DNA of 64,000 bases. It comes from Novosphingobium sp. SG919 (GTDB lineage: Bacteria > Pseudomonadota > Alphaproteobacteria > Sphingomonadales > Sphingomonadaceae). Below the pieces are notes generated by a model. It ran no database searches. It was given only the letters and a program-made list of their open reading frames with translations, and was not told the origin of the DNA. Below, piece by piece: positions 36,003 to 44,655 of the stretch (its first letter is position 1; each line of letters opens with the position of its first letter). The translations under genes and the position numbers were made by a program. Location: the NCBI RefSeq assembly GCF_012932495.1, contig NZ_JABCNG010000001.1:1984001-2048000 (forward strand), read 5' to 3'.

Positions 36003-37052
36003 ATGGTTGATCCGTCCGACGCCAATCTGCCCCCTGCCGATACCGCGGCGCCGTCCGTCACCGTGCACGACGTGGCCCGAGAGGCAGGTGTCTCGCAATC
36101 GGCCGTTTCGCGCGCCTTCACACCGGGTTCCAGCCTCGCCGCGGACAAGCGCGAACGTATCATCGCCGCGGCTGCGCGGCTTGGCTATCGCCCCAATCCG
36201 CTGGCTCGATCGCTGATCCGGGGCAGATCGGGCATTGTCGGCGTGGGGGTGGGCAATCTTGCCAACCCCTTCTTCGTCGAGACGCTGCAACTGCTGTCGG
36301 ATTGCCTGGACAGGACCGGTCTGCGCCTCATGCTGTTTCCGGCACAAGGCGAACCCTCGATCCAGGACGTGCTGCATTATCGCATCGATGCGCTGGTGCT
36401 GTTGTCGGTAAGCCTGTCGTCCATGCTCGCCACGGAATGCCGGCGTGCAGGCGTCCCGATCATCCTGTACAACCGCACCACCGACCAGCGTGAAACCTCA
36501 TGCGTTGTGGGGGACAACGCGATCGGTGCCCGATCCGTTGCCGCGCACCTGCTGGCTGGTGGCCACCAAAGGCTCGCGTTCATGGCAGGCTCGCCCGACG
36601 CGTCGACCAATATCGAGCGTGAGGCCGGGTTTACTGCCTATCTGGCGGAACAGGGCCATCCCGCGCCGCTGCGCGAATGCGGCCATTTCGCATTTGATGC
36701 TGCCATGGCCGCCACGCGCCGCCTGCTCTTGCGGCCCGATCGACCGGACGCGCTGTTTTGCGCGAACGACACCATGGCGCTGGCCGCTGTGACCGTGGCA
36801 AGGCACGAGTTCGGGCTCGATGTCGGCCGCGAGATTTCGATCGTCGGCTATGACGACGTGCCGATGGCCGCGTGGCCCGGCTTTGCGCTGACCAGCTATT
36901 CCCAGCCGGCGTCGCTGATGGTCGATGAAACCGTGCGCCTGATCCACGCCCTGCGCCAGTCTCCCAAGAGTCATGAAGCCGTGGTCTGCCCCGGCACCCT
37001 GGTCATCAGGGGCAGCTCGCGCCCGGTGCGGGTGGAGCAATTCACCCGCTAG
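36003..37052 (+). CDS. LacI-family transcriptional regulator
   Basis: This 349-residue protein has a LacI helix-turn-helix and hinge (TVHDVAREAGVSQSAVSRAFTPGSSLAADKRERIIAAAARLGYRPNPLARSL) and a periplasmic-binding-like effector domain (IVGVGVGNLANPFF, DALFCANDTMALAAV, ISIVGYDDVPMAAWP). The first 18 residues are an extra acidic/Pro tail. It is divergent from the HisD-like/SDR operon, and the shared 207-base region contains two near-identical palindromes. It is probably the repressor of that operon and of itself. AGGAACCAGGG precedes the ATG. Confidence 0.9.
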   Translation: MVDPSDANLPPADTAAPSVTVHDVAREAGVSQSAVSRAFTPGSSLAADKRERIIAAAARLGYRPNPLARSLIRGRSGIVGVGVGNLANPFFVETLQLLSDCLDRTGLRLMLFPAQGEPSIQDVLHYRIDALVLLSVSLSSMLATECRRAGVPIILYNRTTDQRETSCVVGDNAIGARSVAAHLLAGGHQRLAFMAGSPDASTNIEREAGFTAYLAEQGHPAPLRECGHFAFDAAMAATRRLLLRPDRPDALFCANDTMALAAVTVARHEFGLDVGREISIVGYDDVPMAAWPGFALTSYSQPASLMVDETVRLIHALRQSPKSHEAVVCPGTLVIRGSSRPVRVEQFTR

Positions 37053-37073
37053 GCCGGCGCAGGGTGGCAGCGG

Positions 37074-37556
37074 TCAGGCCCCGCCCTTGCTGACTGGCAG
37101 CGCGGTCTTGTAGACAACGGGCCGCAATGCGAAACTGGTCGTCACCTGAGACACGCCCGCCACTTTCGTCAGCTTGTGGCGCAGGAAATCCTCGAACTCG
37201 CTCAACGAGCCGACCAGCACGCGCAGTTGATAATCGGCCTCCCCGGTCATCAGGTAACATTCCATCACTTCCGGAAAGTTGGTGACCGAGGCTTCGAACA
37301 ACGACAGGCGCGTGTCGTCCTGCTGCTCCAGCCGGATGCGCACGAATGCGGTAACGCCCAGCCCAACCGCTTCGGGATTGACCAAGCCGACATAGCCCTG
37401 GATGACCCCGCTGTCCTCCAACTGGCGCACCCTGCGCAAGCAGGGGCTGGGCGATAGGCCCACGGCATCGGACAACTGCTGGTTGGTGATTCGACCATCG
37501 GCCTGGAGGCGCTCCAGGATCCGCAAGTCAATGCCGTCTAACCGGTCGATTGGCAT
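37074..37556 (-). CDS. Lrp/AsnC-family regulator
   Basis: This 160-residue protein has an Lrp helix-turn-helix (LDGIDLRILERLQADGRITNQQLSDAVGLSPSPCLRRVRQLEDSGVI) and a C-terminal RAM ligand domain (CYLMTGEADYQLRVLVGSLSEFEDFLRHKL). Members sense amino acids. It is divergent from a 2-oxo-acid dehydrogenase E1 gene across 125 bases. That layout matches mdeR-mdeB of methionine catabolism in Pseudomonas, except that no methionine gamma-lyase gene is present here. Confidence 0.9.
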   Translation of the reverse strand: MPIDRLDGIDLRILERLQADGRITNQQLSDAVGLSPSPCLRRVRQLEDSGVIQGYVGLVNPEAVGLGVTAFVRIRLEQQDDTRLSLFEASVTNFPEVMECYLMTGEADYQLRVLVGSLSEFEDFLRHKLTKVAGVSQVTTSFALRPVVYKTALPVSKGGA

Positions 37557-37601
37557 AAAATTGCTCCAAGCCCGCCCTAGCAGCAGATCATGCTAATATA
37601 C

Positions 37602-37616
37602 TGCGCAACACGCGCA
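37602..37616. promoter_or_regulatory. Inverted repeat between lrp-type and E1 genes
   Basis: TGCGC and GCGCA flank a 5-base spacer (AACAC), 46 bases upstream of the Lrp-type start and 65 upstream of the E1 start. It is a plausible Lrp-type operator by position, though the arms are short. Confidence 0.35.
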
Positions 37617-37681
37617 ATCTTTGCAATGACCTCTTGGACCATGGATGGCTAAATTCACACACAGCAAATCAGAGGATCGCC

Positions 37682-40027
37682 ATGGCCATCGTTGCACAAC
37701 AGCAAGACCTGCAGGACAACGTTGAGGCGCTCGAAGCGCTCGATACGCGCCTGCGCTGGCTTTCGGCCTGGACCGTCCACAATGCCAATCACGTGCGCAA
37801 GAAGCGCGACGGGATGAAAGTGGGCGGCCACCAGGCCAGTTGTGCCTCGATGACGACCATCATGTCCGCGCTCTATTTTCATGCGCTGCGCCCGCAGGAC
37901 AAAGTGGCGGTCAAGCCACACGCCGGGCCGGTCCTGCATGCCATCCACTATCTGCTGGGCAACCAGAGCCTGGACCAGTTGCAGCGCTTTCGCGGGCTGG
38001 GCGGCATGCAAAGCTATCCTTCACGCACGAAAGATCAGATTCCCGTCGATTTTTCGACCGGGTCGGTTGGGCTGGGCGTTGCCATCACCGCCTTTGCGAG
38101 CCTGGTGCAGGACTATCTGATTGCCCATGGCCAGTTGCCTGCCGACAAGGCCGGCCGGATGATCGCCCTGATGGGCGATGCCGAGCTCGACGAAGGCAAC
38201 ATCTACGAATGCCTGATCGAGGGCTACAAGCACGAAATCCGCAATTGCTGGTGGATCGTCGATTACAACCGCCAATCGCTCGACAGCACGACGGCCGATC
38301 GCATGTTTCGCCGTTTCGACGATATCTTCGAAACCTGCGGCTGGCGCGTGCTGACGCTGAAATACGGCAAGCTGCAACGCGCCGCGTTCAGCCAGCCGGG
38401 TGGCAAGAGCCTGCAGGATTGGATCGACAACTGCCCCAACGCCGACTTTGCGGTGCTTACCTACCAAGGCGGGGCCGCCTGGCGTGACCGCCTGATGGCC
38501 GACATCGGCCACAAGCCGCACGTCAAGGCGCTGCTCGACGGGTTCGACGATGCCACGCTGGCGCATGTCATGACCAACCTGGGCGGTCACTGCGTCGAAA
38601 CCCTGCTGGAAGCGTTTGCGGCGGCCGATGACGATACGCCCACGATGTTCATCGCCTATACCATCAAGGGTTACGGCCTGCCGCTCGCCGGCCACAAAGA
38701 CAACCATTCGGGCATGATGAACCCGCAGCAGATCGCGCAACTGCGCGAAAGCCTGAACATTGCCGAGGGCGCGGAGTGGGAGCCTTATGGCGGCCTGGGC
38801 AACAACGTGGCTGCCGCGCTGCGCGACTTTGTCGGCCGCAGCGCCTTTGCCGCAACGCCGCCCGAGCACGAGGCCCCTGCCGTGCCGGTGCCGGCGCGCC
38901 TGCCTGCGCCCGACGGCCAGGACCAATCAACCCAGTCTGCGTTCGGTCGCATCCTCATGGACCTGGCCAAAAGCGGCGATAGCCTTGGCGACCGCATCGT
39001 GACCACCGCGCCCGACGTGACGCAGACCACCAACCTGGGTGGGTTCGTCAACCGGCGCGGCCTGTTCCGCCGCAGCGAATTGCAGGACGTGTTCCATGCC
39101 GCCAAGATACCGTCGGCCCAGCGATGGTCGGGGCATGCTGCTGGGCAGCACATCGAACTGGGCATCGCCGAGAACAACTTCTTCCTGATGCTGGCGGCCC
39201 TTGGCCTTGCCGCCCCGCAATTCGGCACGCGCCTTCTGCCCGTGGGCACGGTTTACGATCCGTTCATCGCCCGCGGCCTCGATGCGCTCAACTATGGCTG
39301 CTATCAGGACGCGCGCTTCCTGCTGGTGGGGACGCCATCGGGACTGACATTGGGGGCCGAAGGGGGCGCCCACCAATCGATCAACACGCCGCTCATCGGC
39401 ATGGGCCAGCCCAACCTCGACTACTTCGAGCCCGCCTATGCCGATGAAGTGGCGATTTTGATGCGCCACGCGTTCGAGCACATGCAGAAGCCTGACGGCA
39501 GTTCGGTCTATCTGCGGCTCAGCACCCGCTCGATCCCGCAGATCGAACGCACCGACGACGCGTGGGAAGCCGATGCGATCCGCGGCGGCTATTGGCTGCG
39601 CAAGCCAGCGCCCGATGCCGAAGCCGCCATCGTTTTCACCGGCGCCATCGCGCCCGAGGCGCTTGCCGCATGGGAAGCCTTGGTGGAGGACATGCCTGGG
39701 CTGGGCCTGCTCAACGTCACGTCGCCCGATCTGCTTCATCGCGGCTGGTCGGCCCGCCGCGCCGCGCGCTGGACCGGTGGCCCGATCGTACCCAGCCATG
39801 TCGAGCATCTGCTTTCGGGGCTGCCCGCTACGGCCGGGCTCGTCACGGTGATCGATGGCTCGCCAGGCGCGCTATCCTGGCTGGGCGGCGTCAAAGGCAT
39901 GCGCGTAAGCCCGCTGGGTATCGACCGCTTTGGCCAGACGGGCGATCTGCCCGATCTCTATCGGGCGTACCGACTGGATGTCGATGCGATCATCGACGCC
40001 GCATCGGAACTGTTTCTGGACGCTTGA
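37682..40027 (+). CDS. Homodimeric 2-oxo-acid dehydrogenase E1 (MdeB/AceE-like)
   Basis: This 781-residue thiamine-diphosphate enzyme resembles the single-chain pyruvate dehydrogenase E1 and its MdeB relatives. Visible are HAGPVLHAIHYLLG, FSTGSVGLG, the ThDP/metal motif GDAELDEGN...N (starting MGDAELDEG), IAYTIKGYGLPLAGHKDNH, and HIELGIAENNFFLMLAALGLA. AceE itself is about 890 residues, so this is a shorter form. No E2 or E3 gene is adjacent, so it must borrow these or work differently. Start ATG 37682 has GAGGATC upstream. The divergent Lrp gene suggests induction by an amino acid whose 2-oxo acid is the substrate, 2-oxobutyrate being the MdeB precedent. Confidence 0.85.
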   Translation: MAIVAQQQDLQDNVEALEALDTRLRWLSAWTVHNANHVRKKRDGMKVGGHQASCASMTTIMSALYFHALRPQDKVAVKPHAGPVLHAIHYLLGNQSLDQLQRFRGLGGMQSYPSRTKDQIPVDFSTGSVGLGVAITAFASLVQDYLIAHGQLPADKAGRMIALMGDAELDEGNIYECLIEGYKHEIRNCWWIVDYNRQSLDSTTADRMFRRFDDIFETCGWRVLTLKYGKLQRAAFSQPGGKSLQDWIDNCPNADFAVLTYQGGAAWRDRLMADIGHKPHVKALLDGFDDATLAHVMTNLGGHCVETLLEAFAAADDDTPTMFIAYTIKGYGLPLAGHKDNHSGMMNPQQIAQLRESLNIAEGAEWEPYGGLGNNVAAALRDFVGRSAFAATPPEHEAPAVPVPARLPAPDGQDQSTQSAFGRILMDLAKSGDSLGDRIVTTAPDVTQTTNLGGFVNRRGLFRRSELQDVFHAAKIPSAQRWSGHAAGQHIELGIAENNFFLMLAALGLAAPQFGTRLLPVGTVYDPFIARGLDALNYGCYQDARFLLVGTPSGLTLGAEGGAHQSINTPLIGMGQPNLDYFEPAYADEVAILMRHAFEHMQKPDGSSVYLRLSTRSIPQIERTDDAWEADAIRGGYWLRKPAPDAEAAIVFTGAIAPEALAAWEALVEDMPGLGLLNVTSPDLLHRGWSARRAARWTGGPIVPSHVEHLLSGLPATAGLVTVIDGSPGALSWLGGVKGMRVSPLGIDRFGQTGDLPDLYRAYRLDVDAIIDAASELFLDA

Positions 40028-40211
40028 CGCGCCCTAGAATCCAGACATCGCAGCGCATTTTGGTGCGGCAGGGCCAAGCACGCCACCACCTTGGCAGGGC
40101 CGGACCCTGCCGTGTCCGTGTCCACCAGCACGCCCAAGCCTCCGCCAAGTTGTGACGCGCAGGCGTTTGGTGGCGCTTGCCGAACCGACGCCATTCGAAC
40201 CCTCAATAAAG
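40028..40211. other. Intergenic region after the E1 gene, with a small hairpin
   Basis: These 184 bases hold no recognisable gene. GGCAGGG (40093-40099) and CCCTGCC (40105-40111) form a 7-bp stem with a 5-base loop that could end the E1 transcript. The short minus-strand frame through it has no family features. The promoter and operator elements of the next receptor gene follow. Confidence 0.4.
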
Positions 40212-40248
40212 TACCTTGCTATCTAAAATCACATTAGGTAGCTTGCGA
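40212..40248. promoter_or_regulatory. Paired TAGCTTGCTA-like elements before the TBDT
   Basis: TACCTTGCTA (40212-40221) and TAGCTTGCGA (40239-40248) each differ by one base from TAGCTTGCTA, which stands upstream of the aconitase-X genes at 48523. The outer bases also form a near-palindrome, GCTATCT against AGGTAGC. These are candidate operators for the MarR regulator encoded at 47.8 kb. Confidence 0.55.
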
Positions 40249-40283
40249 CTCAACGGGAAGATACCCGACGAGAGGATCGACAT

Positions 40284-43238
40284 ATGAGGAAGGCGTATTG
40301 TGACCAGCCTGCGTGCAGGCTTGTTTCCATCATCGCTCTGGCCTGGACGACATTGCCGACGATGGTCCTGGCCCAATCGCTCCCCAGCGAGCCGCGCACC
40401 CCTGCCGCCCAGGCAGACGATGGTGCCGCCGAGGAGAGCACGACCGCTTCGGGCGGCCCCATCGTGGTTACCGGCACGCGCATCGCCAGCGGGTTCGATG
40501 CCCCCACCCCGGTTTCGGTCATGGGCGCTGAGCGCCTGGCCGAGCGCGGCGCCGGCAACATCGGCGACGCTCTGAACGAACTGCCCGCCTTCCGCTCGAC
40601 ACAGACGCCGGCGTCCACCGGCCTGTCGGCTGCCGCCGGTTATGTGGGTGGGCGCATCCTCGACTTGCGCGGTCTTGGCTCGGTGCGCACGTTGACGCTG
40701 GTGGATGGCAAGCGCTTCGTGCCTTCGACCACGCAGGCCACTGTCGATACCAACATGATCCCCTCGATCCTGCTGCAACGGGCCGAAGTGGTCACCGGCG
40801 GCGCTTCTGCAGTCTATGGGTCTGACGCGGTGTCCGGCGTGGTCAACCTGCTGCTCGACAAGAAGCTGACCGGCTATCGCTTCAACGCCCAGGCCGGCGT
40901 TTCGAAATACGGCGACGCCAGCACGCGCCAGATCGGTATCGCCGGCGGCTGGGCGATCGGCGATCGCGCGCATCTTATCCTGGGCGGTGAATACGAGACC
41001 AACGATGGGGTAGAGGCCTGCCGCGTGCGCGAATGGTGCGCCAACGGGCAGATCAACTGGGGCCGCAATCCCGGCCAGACCGGCCTTCCGGCAAACAACA
41101 TCCTCAGCAACGTTCATCCCTGGTCGGCCTCGTACAATGGCGTGACCACCCCGCCCTCCTCGGCTTACACCGGCAACGCTGTTCCCACCCTGCGCCCGAT
41201 CGACGGCATCACCTTTGGCCGCGACGGCACGCCGCGCCGCTTCCAGTTCGGCTCGCTGGTCAATTCGCTCTACCAGGTGGGCGGCGAAAGCGACGGGCCG
41301 GGCGAGAACATCTACTTCGATTTCCCGATCGTCTCGCCGACCAAGCGCTACAACGCCATGGCGCACCTGACCTGGGAGGCGAGCCCTGCCCTCACGCTCG
41401 AATTCACCGGCAACTATGGCCATGCCGAAGGGTGGCACCGCGCGGTCGCCTATCGCAACACCGCGCTCACTATCCGCGCCGACAACGCGTTCCTGCCACG
41501 TTCGGCCGACCCGACGCTCGACATCCCGACGATCCTGGCCGCCAGCGGGCTGACCAGCTTCACCCTGGGCAAGGGCTTCGACGATATCGGCCCCGGCCAG
41601 ATCCACGTGCGCAACAACGTGATCCGCGCTGTCGTCCAGGCGCGTTATGACCTTGGTGGCGGATGGAAGGCCGATGCCTACTATCAATTCGGGCGCAACA
41701 GCTTCCGCAGCGACCTGACCGGCGGCACCGTCACTTCGCGGCTGCTCAACGCGATCGATTCCGTCTCGGTCAACGGCACCCCCACCTGCCGGATCAACGC
41801 CGACGCTTCCACCGCCAACGACGATCCCGCCTGCGTTCCGCTCAACCCGTTCGGCTACGCCAACGGGTCGACCTTCGCCGCCGCCAAGGCCTATGTCACT
41901 GCCAACGGCTATCAGACCAACATCACGACCGAGCATGTCGCCGCGGCCAACGTGACCGGTTCGCTGTTCAATTTGCCGGGCGGGCCACTGGGCGTGGCGG
42001 TGGGCGGCGAATACCGCAACGATGCGGTCAAGGGCGATGCCGACCTGCTGTCACAGAGCAACCGCTTCTTTACCGGCGGCGGCTCGCTGATTTCGGGCCG
42101 CATCGCCGTGGCGGAAGGCTATGGCGAAATCGAGGCACCGATCCTGCGCCATGTTCCCTTCTTCGACGAACTGGGGCTCAACGGCGCGGTTCGGCGCACG
42201 CACTACAAGCGTTCGAGCGACTTCTTCCCCTCCAGCTCGCTGAGCGTGACCACCTGGAAGTTCGGCGGCACCTGGGCACCGATCGAGGCGCTCCGCCTGC
42301 GCGCCACTCGCTCGCGTGATATCCGCGCGCCCAACGTGTCCGAACTGTTCGGCCCCACCACGCAGACGCAGGGCATCCTCACCGACCCCCAGCGCGGCGG
42401 CGTGCAGACGGTGGCGCCGATCACGCAAGGGTCCAATCCCAATCTCCAGCCCGAAAAGGCCGACACTTTCACCGTCGGCGCGGTGATCCAGCCGCGCGGC
42501 GGGTTCCTCGGCCGCTTGCGCGCCTCGGTCGACTATTACCGGATCGAGATCAAGGATGCGATCAGCACGCTGGGGCAGCAGAACATCGTCACCCGCTGCT
42601 TCCAGGGCGATCCGCTCAGTTGCTCGCTGGTGACCCGCGACTCCTCCGGCGCGATTACCAACATCGTCGATACGCAGCAGAACGTGAACAAGCTGATCGC
42701 GCGCGGCTTTGATATCGAGGTGTCCTACCGCCAGCCCCTGGGTGGCGACGCCAGCCTCAACACCCGCGTGCTGGCCAGCAACGTGATCGACCTTATCACC
42801 GTCGACGCGGTTGGCCCCACCGAGCGTGCCGGGCAGACCGGGCTGCGCGCGGGCACGCCGCCGGGCATTCCCGACTGGACGGTGGACGGCATGGTCACGC
42901 TCGACCTGCCCGACCGGTTCAGCTTCTCCACCCATGTCCGCTGGATCAACAAGGGCTTCTACAACGCCGCCTTCATCGGCCCGGATCAGGATGGCTATGC
43001 CATCACCTCGCCGACCAGCTCCAACACCAACAGCGTGCCATCGAAGACCTACGTCGACCTGCTCGCCAACTTCCGGGTGCGCCAGCAGGGGGCGCAGAAG
43101 TTCGACGTGTTCTTTGGCGTAGACAATGTCTTCAACACCGATCCGCCGCGCGTTCCCGGCGCCAACGGCTCGGGCAATAACGTGCTGTTCAACCCGGTCG
43201 GCCAGTCCTTCAAGGCCGGGGTCCGCGGCACGTTCTGA
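40284..43238 (+). CDS. TonB-dependent receptor of the aconitase-X locus
   Basis: This 984-residue receptor has a signal peptide (SIIALAWTTLPTMVLAQ), a plug domain (GGPIVVTGTRIASGFDAPTPVSVMGAERL, LDLRGLGSVRTLTLVDGKRFVP, VVTGGASAVYGSDAVSGVVN) and a beta barrel ending in VRGTF. The plug with TGTRI and ASAVYGSDAV is the common sphingomonad type for unknown organic substrates and is unlike the receptor at 20.5 kb. GAGAGGATCGACAT precedes its ATG, and the identical 14 bases occur at the start of the aconitase-X gene. It heads a plus-strand run of seven metabolic genes and is the likely uptake route for their substrate. Confidence 0.92.
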   Translation: MRKAYCDQPACRLVSIIALAWTTLPTMVLAQSLPSEPRTPAAQADDGAAEESTTASGGPIVVTGTRIASGFDAPTPVSVMGAERLAERGAGNIGDALNELPAFRSTQTPASTGLSAAAGYVGGRILDLRGLGSVRTLTLVDGKRFVPSTTQATVDTNMIPSILLQRAEVVTGGASAVYGSDAVSGVVNLLLDKKLTGYRFNAQAGVSKYGDASTRQIGIAGGWAIGDRAHLILGGEYETNDGVEACRVREWCANGQINWGRNPGQTGLPANNILSNVHPWSASYNGVTTPPSSAYTGNAVPTLRPIDGITFGRDGTPRRFQFGSLVNSLYQVGGESDGPGENIYFDFPIVSPTKRYNAMAHLTWEASPALTLEFTGNYGHAEGWHRAVAYRNTALTIRADNAFLPRSADPTLDIPTILAASGLTSFTLGKGFDDIGPGQIHVRNNVIRAVVQARYDLGGGWKADAYYQFGRNSFRSDLTGGTVTSRLLNAIDSVSVNGTPTCRINADASTANDDPACVPLNPFGYANGSTFAAAKAYVTANGYQTNITTEHVAAANVTGSLFNLPGGPLGVAVGGEYRNDAVKGDADLLSQSNRFFTGGGSLISGRIAVAEGYGEIEAPILRHVPFFDELGLNGAVRRTHYKRSSDFFPSSSLSVTTWKFGGTWAPIEALRLRATRSRDIRAPNVSELFGPTTQTQGILTDPQRGGVQTVAPITQGSNPNLQPEKADTFTVGAVIQPRGGFLGRLRASVDYYRIEIKDAISTLGQQNIVTRCFQGDPLSCSLVTRDSSGAITNIVDTQQNVNKLIARGFDIEVSYRQPLGGDASLNTRVLASNVIDLITVDAVGPTERAGQTGLRAGTPPGIPDWTVDGMVTLDLPDRFSFSTHVRWINKGFYNAAFIGPDQDGYAITSPTSSNTNSVPSKTYVDLLANFRVRQQGAQKFDVFFGVDNVFNTDPPRVPGANGSGNNVLFNPVGQSFKAGVRGTF

Positions 43239-43304
43239 TCACTCTCACTTGCCCCGGGGCGCTTCCTCCTCCCGCGCCTCGGGGATTTTTCTCCCTTGCT
43301 GACA

Positions 43305-44615
43305 ATGGATTGTGCCAAGATGCTCGAACGCCCCTTCGACCCTGAGACCCGCATCGTTTCCCGCCGCGACGCGCCCGGCCTGATCGAGCGCGAATGCGAT
43401 ATCTGCGTGGTCGGCTCCGGCGCATCGGGCGCTTCGGCGGCGATCGAGGCAGCCCGCGCGGGCAACCGCGTGATCCTGGTCGACGGCTTGCCCTCGCTGG
43501 GCGGACAGGCGGTCAATTCGATCATCGGCATGTTCTGCGGCCTCTATACCCCCGGTCTGGATGGCCGCCAGCTCACCCACGGCATCGCCGACGAGATCAT
43601 CGCCGAGCTGACCGCCAATGGCGACGCCCACATCATCCAGGGCGGGGTGATGAAAGTGGTGATGTACAACGAGGTCGCGCTCGGTCGCTGGGTGGAGAAG
43701 GCCGTGATTGCCGCCGGTGTCCAGCCCTTGACCGGGGCGATCATCCGACAGGTCCATGTCGAAAGCCGGCGGGTTACCGCGCTCGACATCGCCACGCGCC
43801 ACGGCGACGTGCGCATCCGCGCGCAAGGCTTCATCGATGCCTCGGGCGACGCGGCGCTGACCTGGCAGGCCGGCTTCGATTGCCGTGTCCAGGCCGAAGG
43901 CCAGATCTACGGCTCGCAGATGCTGATCGTCGAGGGCATCGACGACGCACACAAGCCCGATTGGGACACGATGGCCCGCCGCATCGCCGAGCGAGGCGAG
44001 CAATATGGCATGATGCGGCGCGACGGCTTTGCCGCGACATTCCCCGGCACCGACATCGCCATGGTCAACATGACGCACATCGAAACGCCGCTCGATCCGT
44101 TCGAAGCGGCCGAGAAGCAGATCGATGGCAAGGAGCAGGCCGACCGCACGCTGGTGTTCCTGCGCGCTGAATTTCCCGAGGCTTTCGGCAAGGCGCGGGT
44201 ACGGGCCTATGGCCTGCCCGGCGTGCGCCAGACCCGCTGGATTGTGGGCACGCACCATCTCACCACTGCGGAAGTGCGCGCCGCCACGCGCTTTGACGAT
44301 GCCATCGCGCGCTGTTCCTGGCCGCTCGAGCAGCATCACAACCGCGAGGGCTATGTCTGGGAAACCTTCGGGCCCGACCATATCCACACCGTGCCGCTGC
44401 GCTCGCTGGCGGTGGCCGGTGCCGACAACCTGCTGGCCGTGGGGCGCTGCATCGATGCCGATTCCACCGCGCTGTCATCGGTGCGGGTCATGGGGCCGTG
44501 CATTGCCATGGGGGCCGCCGCCGCCCATGCCCTGACGATCGCCGGCTCGGGATCGGTCCACCAGGTCGACATGGGCTTGCTCCGCCAGAAGATTGCAGCA
44601 AATCTCGAAGGATAA
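43305..44615 (+). CDS. FAD-dependent oxidoreductase (FAD_oxidored type)
   Basis: This 436-residue flavoprotein has an FAD loop CDICVVGSGASGASAAIEAARAGNRVILVD, then LGGQAVNSIIGMFCGLY, a conserved IDASGDAAL motif, and the C-terminal ADNLLAVGRCIDADSTALSSVRVMGPC. This pattern belongs to the FAD-dependent oxidoreductases grouped with FAD_oxidored, whose substrates are mostly unknown. It probably oxidises a hydroxy acid or removes hydrogen from a carbon-carbon bond. No good ribosome-binding site is visible; ATG 43305 or ATG 43320 could start it. It lies 66 bases after the receptor and 40 before the transporter, so it is in the same operon. Confidence 0.82.
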   Translation: MDCAKMLERPFDPETRIVSRRDAPGLIERECDICVVGSGASGASAAIEAARAGNRVILVDGLPSLGGQAVNSIIGMFCGLYTPGLDGRQLTHGIADEIIAELTANGDAHIIQGGVMKVVMYNEVALGRWVEKAVIAAGVQPLTGAIIRQVHVESRRVTALDIATRHGDVRIRAQGFIDASGDAALTWQAGFDCRVQAEGQIYGSQMLIVEGIDDAHKPDWDTMARRIAERGEQYGMMRRDGFAATFPGTDIAMVNMTHIETPLDPFEAAEKQIDGKEQADRTLVFLRAEFPEAFGKARVRAYGLPGVRQTRWIVGTHHLTTAEVRAATRFDDAIARCSWPLEQHHNREGYVWETFGPDHIHTVPLRSLAVAGADNLLAVGRCIDADSTALSSVRVMGPCIAMGAAAAHALTIAGSGSVHQVDMGLLRQKIAANLEG

Positions 44616-44655
44616 GGTCGCGCACCAAGCCGGCCAGCCGGGAAAGGATCCCTGA

